From Takakia lepidozioides (taxonomy: Eukaryota; Streptophyta; Takakiopsida; Takakiales; Takakiaceae), in contig CM060734.1 in assembly GCA_030704615.1 (NCBI GenBank), forward strand, positions 36,350,042 to 36,410,041: DNA of 60,000 bases. Direction: 5' to 3'. This document shows, piece after piece, positions 45,489-56,565 of this stretch. The position numbers were made by a program, and so were the translations under genes. The notes beneath the pieces are model-generated. The model was given only the letters and a program-made list of their open reading frames with translations. It was not told the origin of the DNA and did no database searches. Numbering within the stretch: the first letter of the stretch is position 1; every line of letters starts with the position of its first letter.

Positions 45489-46737
45489 CTATGCTCTCCT
45501 TGATTTGTGATGCGATGTCTCATGTTTCTCGCAGAAAACTGTATCTGTAATCAAGTGGCCGGTGTCGCAAATACTTTTCGTGCCTGTCATGGTTTGAATC
45601 CTTTGAATCGTAGTGATGAGTTCGGCCGTGCCCCCTTCCCCCATCATTTGATCATAGGTCTCCATACCATGTCCCTGCTCTGCATACCCTGCAAGCATCG
45701 CGTTCCATGACACCACATCTCGTTCAACCATAGTGTTGAAAACTCCCTTCGCATCCTTAATGCACCCACATTTCGCATACATGTCCACCAGTGTAGTGTT
45801 CAGAATGACATCTGGTTCTCTCTCTCACACCCCCCTCTCTCTCTGTTCTGCTCTACATACAAAAGGGTCCATCTCTTGCCTGTAAGCGTCCAGCTCTGAC
45901 GATGTCACCATGCACCTCTTTGCCCTTTTCCAGGGCTGCCAGGCTTGCACACGCACTGCAAACGCACACAAACGTGATGTTGTCGGGCTTCATCCCTTCA
46001 CACATCATTTGCTCATACGTCTCCAAAGCCTCCATCCCACGCCCCTGCTGTGTATACCCTGCGAGCATCGCACTCCACGACACCACATTTCGTTCAGCCA
46101 TATTGTTGAACACTCCCTTTGCATCCTCGATGCTCTCTCATTTGGCATACATGTCCACCAGGGCAATGTTCAGGATCACATCTGGTACGATTCCAGCTCT
46201 GACGATGTCACCATGCACCTCTTTGCCCTTGCCCTTTTCCAGGGCTGCCAGGCTTGCACGCGCACTGCAAACACACATAAACGTGATGTGGTCGGGCTTC
46301 ACCCCTTCCCCCATCATTTGCTCATAGGTCTCCAAAGCATTCCTACCACACCCATGCTTGGTAAATCCTCCCAACATTATATTCCACGTGATCAAAGATC
46401 ATTGAGGCATTCTGTTGAACACTTGGTGAGCATCCATGATGCTCCCGCACTTAATATACATGTTGACAAGGGTGTTGAGGAGAAAAACATTTGGCGTGAA
46501 TCCACTTTGGATAATGTGAGTTTGCACCTGCTTTTCAGCTTCCAGGCCTTTCACCTTGATGCACTTATGCAAGAGACAGACATACGTATCTGAATCTGCT
46601 GAAATGCCTCCTTGGTTTAAAGTCTGTAGAGCCTCTGTCAGTCTGCCTGCCTCACAAAGCATCTTCACATGCCCATAAGTGCCAGAAGAGACATTATGGA
46701 CTCCCTCTCTTGATCCGCTTCCAGAAGCTGTGGTCAC
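45489..46737 (-). pseudogene. PPR gene copy inside the CACTA element, with stops
   Basis: Minus-strand PPR repeats lie in successive frames: 46,737-46,399 (VCLLHKCIKVKGLEAEKQVQ, GSIMDAHQVFNRMPQ, stop), 46,395-46,138 (YEQMMGEGVKPDHITF, VHGDIVRAGIVPDVILN, stop), 46,113-45,853 (MAERNVVSWSAMLAGYTQQG) and 45,788-45,489 (MDMYAKCGCIKDAKGVFN). Each frame is closed by a stop or shift. No E or DYW domain remains. The last frame runs into the segment shared with 24,058-24,215. It is related to the gene at 27.2-29.3 kb (shared leader and repeats). A further piece (minus, 48,740-48,660, WNAMIAGYAGAWDG type) lies closer to the right end. Confidence 0.85.
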
Positions 46738-46929
46738 GGTTCAGGTGCCTGGTTTTATCAACTGTGTCGCTGCAGCTGCTGCCTTCAGTTGACCATCTAC
46801 CCATGCAGGTTTCTTGTGGCTATTGATCCACATGGAATCATAGGTAATTTTGTGCTTGAAATCTGGCCCTCTTGGAAGAATCTGTACCCACTCTCTATCC
46901 CTGCTTCTTCAGCTATCCATGTTCTCATA

Positions 46930-47165
46930 AGGATAGAGGCCCACCTCTAGGCCATGGTCAGGACGGGGCTCGTCATTCAATGCCAAAGCATCCATTTGCA
47001 CCTTCACTGCATCCTCTGCTGTCAGCTGTACATAACCCACTACATCCGTTCAATGTCAGGAATGGGAGAGGGATGTACTCTTTACTGTCATGCTTGGCCA
47101 TTACATGGACGTCACAGCCTTGGAAATCCTTCACAGTGGGTGGCCTAAGTAAGGAAGTGCCATAG
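46930..47165 (-). pseudogene. Unidentified gene fragment inside CACTA element
   Basis: The minus strand reads PPTVKDFQGCDVHVMAKHD and, after a frame change, VVGYVQLTAEDAVKVQMDAL then ALNDEPRPDHGLEVGLYPY. The composition and absence of stops over both pieces suggest an old exon. I recall a similar QM.AL..ND.P..DHG-EV pattern in an uncharacterised plant protein but cannot name it. Confidence 0.4.
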
Positions 47166-47323
47166 ATCCTCCACTTTAATAACGCCCCATATAAGAATCA
47201 ATATTGATACTATATCTAGTTTGATATCCTAATGTGACATGAGGCCAATATGGAGAGATTACATCCCTAAGAATGCAGCGAGACACAGACAGAGAGAGAC
47301 AGAGAGAGTCATGAGACATTAGG

Positions 47324-47330
<7 letters not shown>

Positions 47331-47355
<25 letters not shown>

Positions 47356-47356
47356 A
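47331..47356. repeat. (GA)n microsatellite
   Basis: GAGA run within a longer GAGAGACAGAGA-rich stretch from 47,285. Confidence 0.9.
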
Positions 47357-47481
47357 TGTACCATTGGATCAGGCTTCATTAGCGGTCCCGTGGTAGCTGC
47401 ATCATTTCTTTCTACACTGAATGACGAGTAACCAAGTTACATATCATTGAAGTATGATGCCAGTAAAAACAACCAGACAAA

Positions 47482-48053
47482 CTAATAAACGATAGCACAG
47501 ATAGGGCAATGCTTATGATGCCTTGTTGGAGACAAATAGAAAGGCTGTCCGATTAACTCTTTGGCTTTATGTGGACATATAGTCCGTTCTTCTTCTGTCT
47601 CTTCTATCCTGCTTCTTGTAGCAAAGGCACCCACTACGATGCTCAGCTGGTCTTTTAGGGCCAAAAGCGTAACACTGTCGGGGAAAATTTGATAACTTCT
47701 ATCTAATTGCCGAAAATTGTAATCTTCTCAAATAGATGGTCCCTACATCCTCGTCGTTTCTCAAGTTTTTACATCTCAGCTGTCGATCTCCATGCTTCAT
47801 CCTCAACATCCCTCGCAACCCTCGCTACGCCAAAAAACAATGTCTCACCTGGCACCACTTGTATTGTCGGAAGCGAACAGCTTGAATCTACTTCTCTTAC
47901 ATTCTGGTACCGCAATCCCATGAGACCAGTCGCGAGTTCCACATAAGAAATTTTCCTTTTAACAATCCTTGTAGATACTCTTACCCCAGAATGGTACAAG
48001 GATGCGGGCTGGGTCATGAGAAATACATGAAACTGGGCCATGGCTACGTACAA
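47482..48053 (-). pseudogene. Unidentified gene fragments inside CACTA element
   Basis: Minus frames 48,053-47,769 (SLYHSGVRVSTRIVKRKISY, VELATGLMGLRYQNV, LPTIQVVPGETLFFG) and 47,664-47,482 (MALKDQLSIVVGAFATRSRI). They look like protein-coding sequence but match nothing I recognise. They may be two exons of one captured gene. Confidence 0.35.
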
Positions 48054-49207
48054 ACAGAGAGGTCACTCTAAAACAAGTAATAACTGTAACACTATTCTAT
48101 ACTGAAAGTTCCAGCCTTTGGTTGCCACCATTAAAAACGGCCATGCTAAGATCATTCTGTTCACTAGAAACCTACTCTGGTGAATTCCTCATGGAACTCT
48201 TCGCGAATCATCTCACATCAATCTCGATGAGTCTGAGTTGGTTGGCCATCTTTGAAGCAAACTTTTGGGACGAGTCTGCATTTTGTGTGTGGCTACAACC
48301 CGCCAAGTGTGAAGGGAAGAGTTGGCGAAATCTACCCAACAACCTAACTTACAGAATTCAATATGCATCTTGCGGCCGAGTATGGCAAACACAGGCTGAA
48401 ATAGGTTGAAGAAGAAGGTGCCCTACCACATTGTCATTGACCTGTCCTGACCCATGGAGGATTTGACCGACCATCAACCTAAAAGGACCTCTTGTGTGTG
48501 CTGCTTGTGTCTGTAGTCAGGTAATGTCGGATTGGTCTGTGAGATCGAACCACTACGGCATAGCTGAGTAGTCAGAGATTGAAACACGCCTGCTAAGACC
48601 AAGTTGACTCTCCCAAGAACGGCGAGCTCGCTTCTCCTCGTCTCCTCTCCTCCTCCTCTTCTCCTTCGTGCATCATTTGCTCAACGCCTCCATCCCACGC
48701 CCCTGCATATCCTGCTATCATCGCGTTCCATCCCTCGGCTATGTGGTGTGGCGCAGGAGACAAAAAAAAACGCCAAGTCCCAGCCTTCTTTTCTGTTCAC
48801 GATTACCCTAATGGGCAACCTTATTAGCAACTTTTTAATTTTTTTAAACCTAATGGGCAACCTTATTTGCATTATATGTGCCTTCAAAATGACACGTGTA
48901 GTGATGTAGTCGTATAAATAGAGCTGTGAAACCATCTTCAGTCATGGAGTCATAAGATTCCATGAAACGTCGTCCACGTGTAGTCAAACATATCACACTA
49001 GTCATATAAACCATCCCTGTCATCATGGTCAACAATGTTTGACCAATGCTCCCTAACTTTCCGGAGTCATGTAGTGATATCCATTACTACAAAGTCATAA
49101 AACTATGACTGCAATGCATTTCAGCGCTCTGTAGTCATCTACCTAGTGCAGTTTTTATGACTCCGCCAAAGCCGTAGTCCTAAAAACGCTCATCTCTTGT
49201 AGTGGTA

Positions 49208-49845
49208 TGAGCCACCAGCGAGATGGGGATCTGGGACCAGCGAGAGAAAGCTGACCCAAGACCCAGATTACTGCAAAGTGGCTCACACAAGGGAGAAGAC
49301 TCGAGGAAGATCAGCGGAGCTCTCGCAAGGTCGAATGCCAGAGACTGATCAGCGGGGGAAGCACCAACGGGAATGTGGCTGGGGGGATGAATTTAGTAAA
49401 GGCGGCAGCTTGGTGGCTGAAGGCAGGGATTGGCAGTGCTCATTACTTGGATGACAGGGGGTGATTGGACAGAATCGAAGACAAGTGTTTTGGGGAAGTG
49501 GCCTGAGAGCATGGCGGCTGTGCTTTAAGGAGAGTTATTAGAGGTGACATTGGGAAAGGACCGTCAAGCATGCCGAAGGATGAAAAAGATGTATTCATCT
49601 TAACCTTAGCAACAGCTGCTACTTTAGGAAGGAAATCTGTTTCCGAACCAGCGATATGAGAGCTTAAGGAAGCCCTTATTGCAATGCGATCTGCTTAGTA
49701 CGAGTGAGTGGAGATTGGCATGATTGGGGGCTCGAAGCAGGCCGAGGCTTAGGGTTGCCTGGGGAGAAACTACGGAGGATTGCGAAGGAACCGATCCTCT
49801 CACCGCAGAACGCGGAGCTCCTCTTCCACCTCCATCCCCACTCAT
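49208..49845 (-). mobile_element. LINE 5' region beyond the CACTA insertion
   Basis: GC-rich DNA continuing the LINE after the second GTA. It contains a minus frame (49,875-49,624) with SGDGGGRGAPRSAVRGSVPS. It ends near ACTCATAT at 49,838, the possible LINE target duplication. Confidence 0.5.
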
Positions 49846-50340
49846 ATCTGTCTTTGTCGTATGGTCAAGATACACAACACTAATAGAATCAAAAGCAAAG
49901 CAAGATATATATATATATTCTAGTTACTGAATATCCACAATACAAAGACATCCAAAAGATAGCCCAATAATGGGCATATGGTCACTAATGGTTGTGGATT
50001 CAAAACAGCATATGTGTGTTGGATGTCATAAAGATGTCCACCTTCCCATTCCTAAAGGGTCCACTTTCCACCATAAGGTAGCTGTCCTTGGGGGTCAATG
50101 GACACCACAACTCTCACGCTTGTTTCTCCGTGATGTATCCACCTTTTTTTTTTTTTTTTTTTTTTTCTTTTCCACCCTTCCATTTGTAGGCAAGAGCCCT
50201 TCCACATATGTGATTAGATGTCATGGAAAAAATCCACCTTCCCACCAGCAGTAACCATTTGGGGTTACTCACACCATAAGTCACGCTTGTTGCGATAAAA
50301 GTCCACATTTATGATATAAAATGCATTTTATTTTTTTACA
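49846..50340. other. Stretch without a recognisable gene
   Basis: It contains an (AT)n run at 49,905-49,918 and a T-run at 50,143-50,166. Similar phrases about TCCACCTTCC recur at 50,037 and 50,232. Confidence 0.4.
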
Positions 50341-50560
50341 GAACAGGGGGATTGTAGCCCTGATTAATTTTATTCTGGAATATTTTGGGTGGGGCAAAAA
50401 GCCCTTACAAATTATTTGGGATTATTCGGGGAAAAAATATTAAAAACCTCCTATTTCGCCATAAGGCACACACACCGTAAACAGTGTTCTACGGGCCATA
50501 CATCCTTACTCTAAGGATCCCGCCTAAGAAACCAGACGGAGCGCGCAGATTTAATACGAA
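50341..50560 (-). repeat. Second LINE-tail-like repeat
   Basis: GAACAGGGGGATTGTAGCCC, GAAAAAATATTAAAAACC and GCCATAAGGCACAC parallel 36,256-36,335 (GAACAGGGG, GAAAAAAATTAAAAACCC, GCCACAAGGCTGCC). It is probably a 5'-truncated relative of the LINE in the same orientation. Confidence 0.5.
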
Positions 50561-51600
50561 AGTGCTAAGATGTCTAATGGTTGGACTTTATAAGACCGCC
50601 AAATATTGGGAGGCTCACAGCCTAACAACAAATGCATATTATTACTAGTTTTAATTTTTTCCTTGGAAGGAAACATCTAGTCCAACTTCCATGTGGTGGT
50701 CCTTTATGCTTATCCAAGTATTGAAACTTGGCCGACGTCGGTGGAGTATCCCCACAAAATATAATGGAATGTCACTTATATGTGAGGTAGAGTTGTAAAC
50801 AGGTCCGCCTTCATGTCAAAGGCTTGGATCCTCTCTGTGAATGTCAACATCTGCCAGTAGCAGGTCCTAGTGGACCTTCAATACACACATGCAGGTCAGA
50901 ACATAAATTTGGGGTGCGCTACAAATGCCATGACTCTGCGGCCGGCCGCCCCATACATGGAAGTGATAAGCACACCAGGCAATTGTTGTCGTTTCCTCCC
51001 TTAAACTGTTGGCATGGTACATGGAAGGACTTTCTAAGCTGTCGCTTCGCCTCTCCTCGCCTGTGCTCAAAGGGACACCAGGCCACGAGAACTAGACAAT
51101 ACAGGATTCGAATCAAGAATCAACTGGGACGTCACACTATCTTAGTGGTACAAGAAAAAAGATGATCTGAGCATGCACAACAGCTTCTATAAATTAACAC
51201 AAGGGCGTCCTCAACGTCATGCTTGCGTACTGAAAGAACCGTGGCAGGACGGACTCAGAATAATAGAGAAATGATGTTGACAGTTTACAATATAATGCTC
51301 GTTGGGTATTTGAAGAGGGGGCGGTAGAAGCAAGATCAGCAGCTCGTCATGTTTTCTGTTTGCATGGATGTTGTAGTTTGAATGGTTCTTGCCAAGAGAA
51401 ACAAGCAAGTGCCAAGAACGATAGTGAAGATAGGCAAAGAGAGAAAGTTGTAATGCTATAAGCTCAAGTCCGAAGATCCGCAACTGGGTCAAGGGAGGAG
51501 GTAGGAAGACCCGCGACGTCAAGTCCGAAGTATCTAACCTCGTAACTTCCGTTTTGAGGTTATTCGAGTGCTATTAGCTTTTGAAACATCTTACACATCT
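50561..51600. other. Stretch without a recognisable gene
   Basis: Short frames without recognisable content. The last 100 bp may be the promoter and leader of the acyltransferase exon; no clear TATA box. Confidence 0.4.
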
Positions 51601-51665
51601 AGATTTGAAGAGAGCCATTGTTCTCGCCTGCATTACAGAGAGAAAAAAATTGGGCACCAGAAAGC

Positions 51666-52106
51666 ATGGGTATCACAACAGAGCCCATTTCGAAGCTCCA
51701 GGTGATCTTGAAAGACCCAACTGTGGTTGCTCCAGATGTGCCAACCAAAAATAATGTGATGTATCTTGCCAACATGGATCAACCCGTGGCTGTTATACAA
51801 CACACTATTTACTTGTATCATGCCCATCCGACCAAAAACCATGACAATCTAGCAAAAGCGATAAGAGAGGCGTTTTCCAAGATACTTGTCCCCTATTACC
51901 CTCTAGCAGGAAGGCTTCAGATCAGTTTGGAGGGGAAACTCGAAGTCCACTGTAATGGCAAAGGGGCTGTGTTTGTGGAAGCTGAGGCAGATGCCACCCT
52001 ATCTGACTTGGTGACAATCTCTGACATACAAAACTACCACATGATAATATATTATATATATTATATACAAAACTGCGTTAAAAATTATAGATTACAATTC
52101 AATTGA
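51666..52106 (+). pseudogene. BAHD acyltransferase, first exon only
   Basis: From ATG 51,666 the frame reads as a BAHD N-terminus: VAPDVPTKNNVMYLANMDQP near residue 20, AIREAFSKILVPYYPLAGRL near residue 75, then LEVHCNGKGAVFVEAEADA. BAHD enzymes transfer acyl groups from CoA esters in plant specialised metabolism. They need HxxxD (about residue 160) and DFGWG (about 380), which are both absent. The match ends near residue 117, where CTTGGTGACA (52,009) offers a splice donor. No second exon was found in the next 3 kb. It is either a truncated copy, or its second exon was displaced by repeat insertions at 52-55 kb. Confidence 0.75.
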
Positions 52107-53420
52107 ATTGCTGACTCAAACTACATTTTTTATGTGTTAACTGGGACTATCATTTCCTCATATCCTCCGTTGCGCATCCTCGTGAATATGAAGTTCACTT
52201 CAGTGTCGTTTTGCTGAAAGTGCACTATGACCTCTTCGTCCTCCAATTCATCACACCCATTATAAAATTAAATCGTCGCTGCAGTGTCAGAGAGATTGGT
52301 ACAGTTTTTATTAACCCGGATAAATACATCCCTGAATGAAATGACGTCCTCACTGAATCCCGGTTGTATTGCATGTATATCATATCAACAAACGTCCACT
52401 TGCAACACTTCCATTCATTAATAATGCTGTTCGGTACCGATTGAAATCCGTAGATAGTGGCCAGTTGTAGATGCATATATTGGTACAAATTTCTTTTCAG
52501 ATCGTTTTTTATCTTAAGGCAGACAGTTTAGGCATTGTAATGCCAAAGCAGGGCAGTTTGCGAATTATCTGGGAATCGCTGGTAAAGCACGTAGGAACTT
52601 AGATCATGTCTGAGACGACCATGGAGAGAAGCTCTGGCGTCAAAATGATCGTAGGAAGCTGCATTGACAACGAGTTAGGCTGCCAATTCGGTATCAGTAA
52701 AGACAACATGCACCTGTTTGAAACAATACAAGACGACTGTTCCAGTCCCGGATTGCGATCTCTCTATTCTTCTGCCTTTCAACTCCAGTAGGAGCACGCG
52801 GTGAGGAGTCTTGGCAATTGGAGGAAACAATCTGTAATATAGCGATGAAATATCGCGGCAAAGCAAGTGCTGCATCGGAACAAACGACGGGTGAAGGAGC
52901 TTCTCGGTGAAGTTTTGAACTCCTCAGCGATGCAAAGTGTGTAGGAGGGAACTCCAAAAGATCTGTGACCCAATGGCAGGGCCAAAGACCCCGTGGGGAA
53001 CCACCAGTATTTTAACTGCCAGGATGTCGCGGCCCTTTGCTTTGAGGGCAAGGGGTCGGGACACAGAAGGGGCTGCCCCTGTGGTGGGGGCAGTAGCAGC
53101 GATAGGTACGGGGGCTGAAGCACCCTTGAGTGCCCAAGGCACTCAATGAGGCAGAGGCGCTCACTAGGCGGAGCCCCGCACACCGGGTTGCGGTGGGGGT
53201 GGCTCCACAAGGGGTAGTGGTAGCTTAGCGGGACTTAGTGGGGGTGGAATAGGACTCACCATGGGGTGGAGACCTCGTGGTGGGAGTCGTGGGGAGTCTT
53301 GGGACTCATCACGGCCCAATGGGGCCGTGGTGAGTGGGCCAAGACTCACCGCGACTCACCACCGGGAGTCGAGGGTTTTCGTGGTGGTTCGCCATAAAAT
53401 GGCATGGCTGGTTGTGAAAC
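52107..53420. other. Stretch without a recognisable gene
   Basis: A minus frame at 52,488-52,225 has no recognisable domain. From about 52,950 the DNA is GC-rich with many GACTCAC/GTGAGTC words. Confidence 0.4.
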
Positions 53421-54460
53421 CCCCGCGGACAGCTACAAAAGTATATATAAGGGGAGTAGTGACCCCGAGAACGGTGCAAGCCCGTTGGTGACCAAAAACT
53501 AGCGAGTAAGCGAGCGAGCCGGAAAGCGACCAAAGAGTGGGGAGCTGTTCCGGACTGCCATCTACCAAAGGGAATTCCACTAGGCCCAAATAGGTGGAGG
53601 GTTTAGTGGGGGAGCGAAGGGGGACCGTTATGTCCCGGTGAGCAAGCCAAAGCTCCAAGTTGGCCCGGCGGCCAGGTTGGGACTCAGGCGCGCGCATCAA
53701 AGCGAGTAACTATGACTTGAAGGGGAGCTTACCGAAGTGAGGTGCGCGACACAGGAAGCGACAGACTGCCTATATGGCGAAACCATGGAAAGGTGTGGTT
53801 TTTCTCCCCCGATTCCCTTGAGAATTTACGGGCAGCTACGAGAAATCTAATTATAATTTTTCACTAAGTTTGGTGATTTTTGGAGGTGACGGAAGACAAC
53901 ATCAATTTATCAAGCCGGAGGCAATTGCGAAGGGCGATTAAATGGAATTCTAGCTCATCCAATGGATGAAAAATGGAAATTCGACCTGCAAGCTGGAAGG
54001 ATGAGAAGACAACCTAGCGCCAACTGGTCATCCATTGGATGGATGAAAAACCAGATTTATCATTAACACCAAGGTTTTCCATCCATGGTTATTATTTTAT
54101 GATGTTTTATCATTTTTTAAATTATAGACTCATGTAGGAAATAATAGTTTAAGACTATCCTTCACTAGTTTAAGAGGCCCCAAAAACACAATAAAAGAAG
54201 AGCAAGCTCATCTTGTTCTTCATCTAGTCTCATTTCTTTGCTTTGGCCTCTTGCTTGTGTAGTTAGTTTTGAGCTTGAGGGAGCTTGAGAGTTGAGCTTG
54301 TGGCTCTCTAGTAGTAGAAGCAAGCATAGTGAGAGCGGGATAGTCCTAGCTCAAGGCCTTGTGGCTATTTGAGGCAAGAAGTAGAAGAAGCGTTCCATAA
54401 AGTGAGAGACTTGAGGACGAGTAGGAGGCCGGAGGAGGACCAGATTTGAATACCATTTTA
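53421..54460 (+). promoter_or_regulatory. Possible LTR-type promoter region
   Basis: GTATATATAAGGGGAG at 53,440-53,455 is a strong TATA box, followed by a GC-rich leader-like stretch. A GAGCTTGAG-rich T/G stretch (54,270-54,420) follows, resembling the ends of plant LTR retrotransposons. No gag, protease or integrase sequence follows, and I could not pair two LTRs. Weak call. Confidence 0.3.
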
Positions 54461-55520
54461 CCAAACGATTTAGTGCATCCCGAGCACCACTTGTTTCAGA
54501 GGGTGACTTACCATATTATCTTGACCTTTGAATTCAATTGTTCCATTTGTTGTTTAAGCTTGTTCCAATAAGGCCCGATCTTATAGCATTGCTTGCTAGA
54601 AATTTATAAAAACTAACCTTTTTTCAAAGAGGATATGTGTGCATCTCTATGTGCATGTGTGAAGAGCACAAGTGTGAAGCCCCAAGAGACAGGGCCTCAG
54701 GAATCTAACCCAATTACGTCATGGAAGTGAGGGTATATGTCCATTATTAAGTTTAAGGAGTGGGCAAGCTTGCATGAAGTGGTGAAGCTCGTCAAATTTC
54801 CATTTCTAGCTTAGTGGCAACGGCCATGTTGCATGAGACGGCGAAGCTATCGCCAACATTTGCTTGCATAAATTAAAAAAATTATATTGGAAGTAGGTGG
54901 AAGAGACGCAGGAATGGACCCTGGGACCCACTGAATGTTTAATCATTGTTTACACACCAAGGTGGCAATCGGATGAGAAACTGATAGGCGGCAGATTTCA
55001 TTAATCCTGGCCCGGTGATTGCTTAATGCATTATTGATTGGTTTGGTATAGGAACTTAGGGGCGCTCCCAAAGTGGAGAGCGGTTTTCCAATGCTCCCGA
55101 CATAAAGGGCGTTCCCAGGGCATTCCCCTGGTACCTTGAGGGTAATTTGGTTAGTTCCAGGATCCTATGAGGGTTCTCTATTTCTACGAATTTCATGCAT
55201 TTGTAGGAAGGTTTTAATTATTTGTTCTTTATTATTCAGCAGGGTAATTCGCCTTTGATAAGGGATTTTATCCGGACCCCCTTAACTTTAAAACATAAGT
55301 TTTAATGGATGTATCGCCCTCTTCCACCGAGGATATTTGAAGGCAAATACCCGACCGGGGGGGGGGGCGGGCCAAGGAACGGCCATTGTTTTATTAGATC
55401 TCGGGAATTACCTAGAGGTTTGAATTGCTATCATTCACCCGATGGACTGACCGTTGAGGTTGAAACTTTGGAATCGCTCTAAGCAGGGGATACTGACTTG
55501 GGAAAGCGGATCCGGTCCCT
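54461..55520. other. Stretch without a recognisable gene
   Basis: AT-rich DNA, possibly internal or flanking parts of the LTR-like debris. A G-run lies at 55,360-55,367. Confidence 0.35.
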
Positions 55521-55524
55521 TCCT

Positions 55525-55853
55525 CGGAGGTAGTGCTTGATGCGACGCCCTGGGCGTCGCACCAAGCACCGACCTCCAATGCGTCGCAGCCCAGCTGCGA
55601 CGTTTATTTTTTAAATTTTGTCCATTGCGATGTATGAGGCGTCGCAAGCACCCTAGGTGTCGCACCAGGGGCCGATCCCCAGTGCGTTGCAGCCCAGCTG
55701 CAATGTTTTTGGGCTACAACGTTTTTTTTTAAAATTTGTCTATTGCGATGCCCCAACACCCTTGCGACGCAAGATGGGGATGCGGCGGGGGCGTCGCATG
55801 GGGGAGGCTCCACGGGGGGTATGCGTCATTAATCCCCCCATTTTCCTGTAGTG
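55525..55853. mobile_element. Solitary CACTA terminus with GCGTCGCA subterminal repeats
   Basis: The right end ATTTTCCTGTAGTG at 55,840-55,853 is the reverse complement of CACTACAGGAAAAT, a standard CACTA end. Inward lie repeated GCGTCGCA/TGCGACGC motifs (55,540-55,800), and the segment GCGTCGCAGCCCAGCTGCGA recurs at 55,571 and 55,682 with changes. The left end was not found, so this is a fragment. Confidence 0.7.
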
Positions 55854-55911
55854 TCATACGAAGAAGTCAGCAAAGATTGAAAGTGGAATTCTGGTCAGGC
55901 GTTTGGTAATT

Positions 55912-56235
55912 GCAAATCGGCGCCGATTTGTCGCGGCCGGAATCACAAATTCTGGCAATGCACTGGGTAGTCATACTTTCCGTCAATGACTGGTAATGCC
56001 CGACTATCATCACTTCGCATTTGTGTGTGTCGCTCGTTGCAACCATTATCTTCTTACTGTCTCAGCTGCACAGTGCACACATTTCATTGTCAGAGACACA
56101 GAGGAGCAAGACTATTGCGATTATTTCTTTCTATTGTGACATTTTGCCGTCATGGACAAGGGCCAGGGTTCCCGTCATGGAGAGAGCGAGCTGCTGAGGG
56201 ATGAGCTCCTGCCATAGTCGGCGCCGATTCAAGTG
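55912..56235. repeat. Two GGCGCC-centred palindromes
   Basis: AAATCGGCGCCGATTT at 55,914-55,929 is perfect over 16 bp. GTCGGCGCCGATT at about 56,218 shares the core. Significance unknown. Confidence 0.5.
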
Positions 56236-56343
56236 CTAGCATTGCCCATTCTTTAGCTGGTAATACGTCTGGCCGACATTACTTCACCATTCCAGCATAT
56301 ATACTAGAGGATTGCTCTGCAAGACACGAAGCACTCCATGCAT

Positions 56344-56565
56344 CTATAGGCCCGCACATCGATGCGTCATCTGATTCCTCGCCCTCGGCCGATTGGAAGA
56401 AGGGGTTGAAGTTGACGATGACGTTAACGAGATGGACGTCGACGACTTTGATCCGCATTGGACTGGTTTGTCATTGGATTTCATTTCCATGGCTTTTCCG
56501 GAATGCCCATTCACGCAATTCACAAAAATAAGCAGACAAATTAGTGCAAGATGAAACCAACTCAC
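56344..56565 (-). CDS. Possible small secreted protein
   Basis: A 73-codon minus frame begins MSWFHLALICLLIFVNCVNG, a good signal-peptide shape. A serine/threonine-rich stretch and RPRARNQ follow. No known peptide motif, and no supporting context. It could be chance. Confidence 0.2.
   Translation of the reverse strand: MSWFHLALICLLIFVNCVNGHSGKAMEMKSNDKPVQCGSKSSTSISLTSSSTSTPSSNRPRARNQMTHRCAGL

Larger units (their letters stand above)
43882..49204. mobile_element. Non-autonomous CACTA element, 5,323 bp, with captured gene fragments
   Basis: The left end CACTACAACAGATGAGCG and the reverse complement of the right end (CACTACAAGAGATGAGCG) match in 17 of 18 bases, and the match continues TTTTTA-GACT. 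GTA flanks both sides (43,879-43,881 and 49,205-49,207), the 3-bp duplication typical of CACTA (En/Spm) elements. Subterminal DNA is rich in ATGACTA/TAGTCAT words on both sides. I found no transposase. The interior holds PPR pieces and other fragments, so this resembles a gene-capturing CACTA element. It is inserted in the 5' region of the LINE and so is younger than the LINE. Confidence 0.92.
36226..49845 (-). mobile_element. L1-like LINE retrotransposon, interrupted by a CACTA element
   Basis: Minus-strand order: 5' region (about 49,840-49,208), CACTA insertion (43,882-49,204), ORF1 (43,837-42,566), spacer frames, ORF2 (41,018-36,731) and 3' region to about 36,250. Without the insertion it is about 8.3 kb, normal for plant L1. 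The 3' end adjoins an (AT)n run at 36,228-36,252. ACTCATAT occurs at 36,224 and 49,838 and may be the target-site duplication. The element is decayed. Confidence 0.85.

Noticed and set aside
45910-46593. 227-codon plus-strand frame rich in His and Cys
   Set aside because: It is the antisense of the PPR copy on the minus strand.
53440-55520. Complete LTR retrotransposon
   Set aside because: There is a strong TATA box and LTR-like composition, but I could not pair two LTRs or find gag, reverse transcriptase or integrase sequence.
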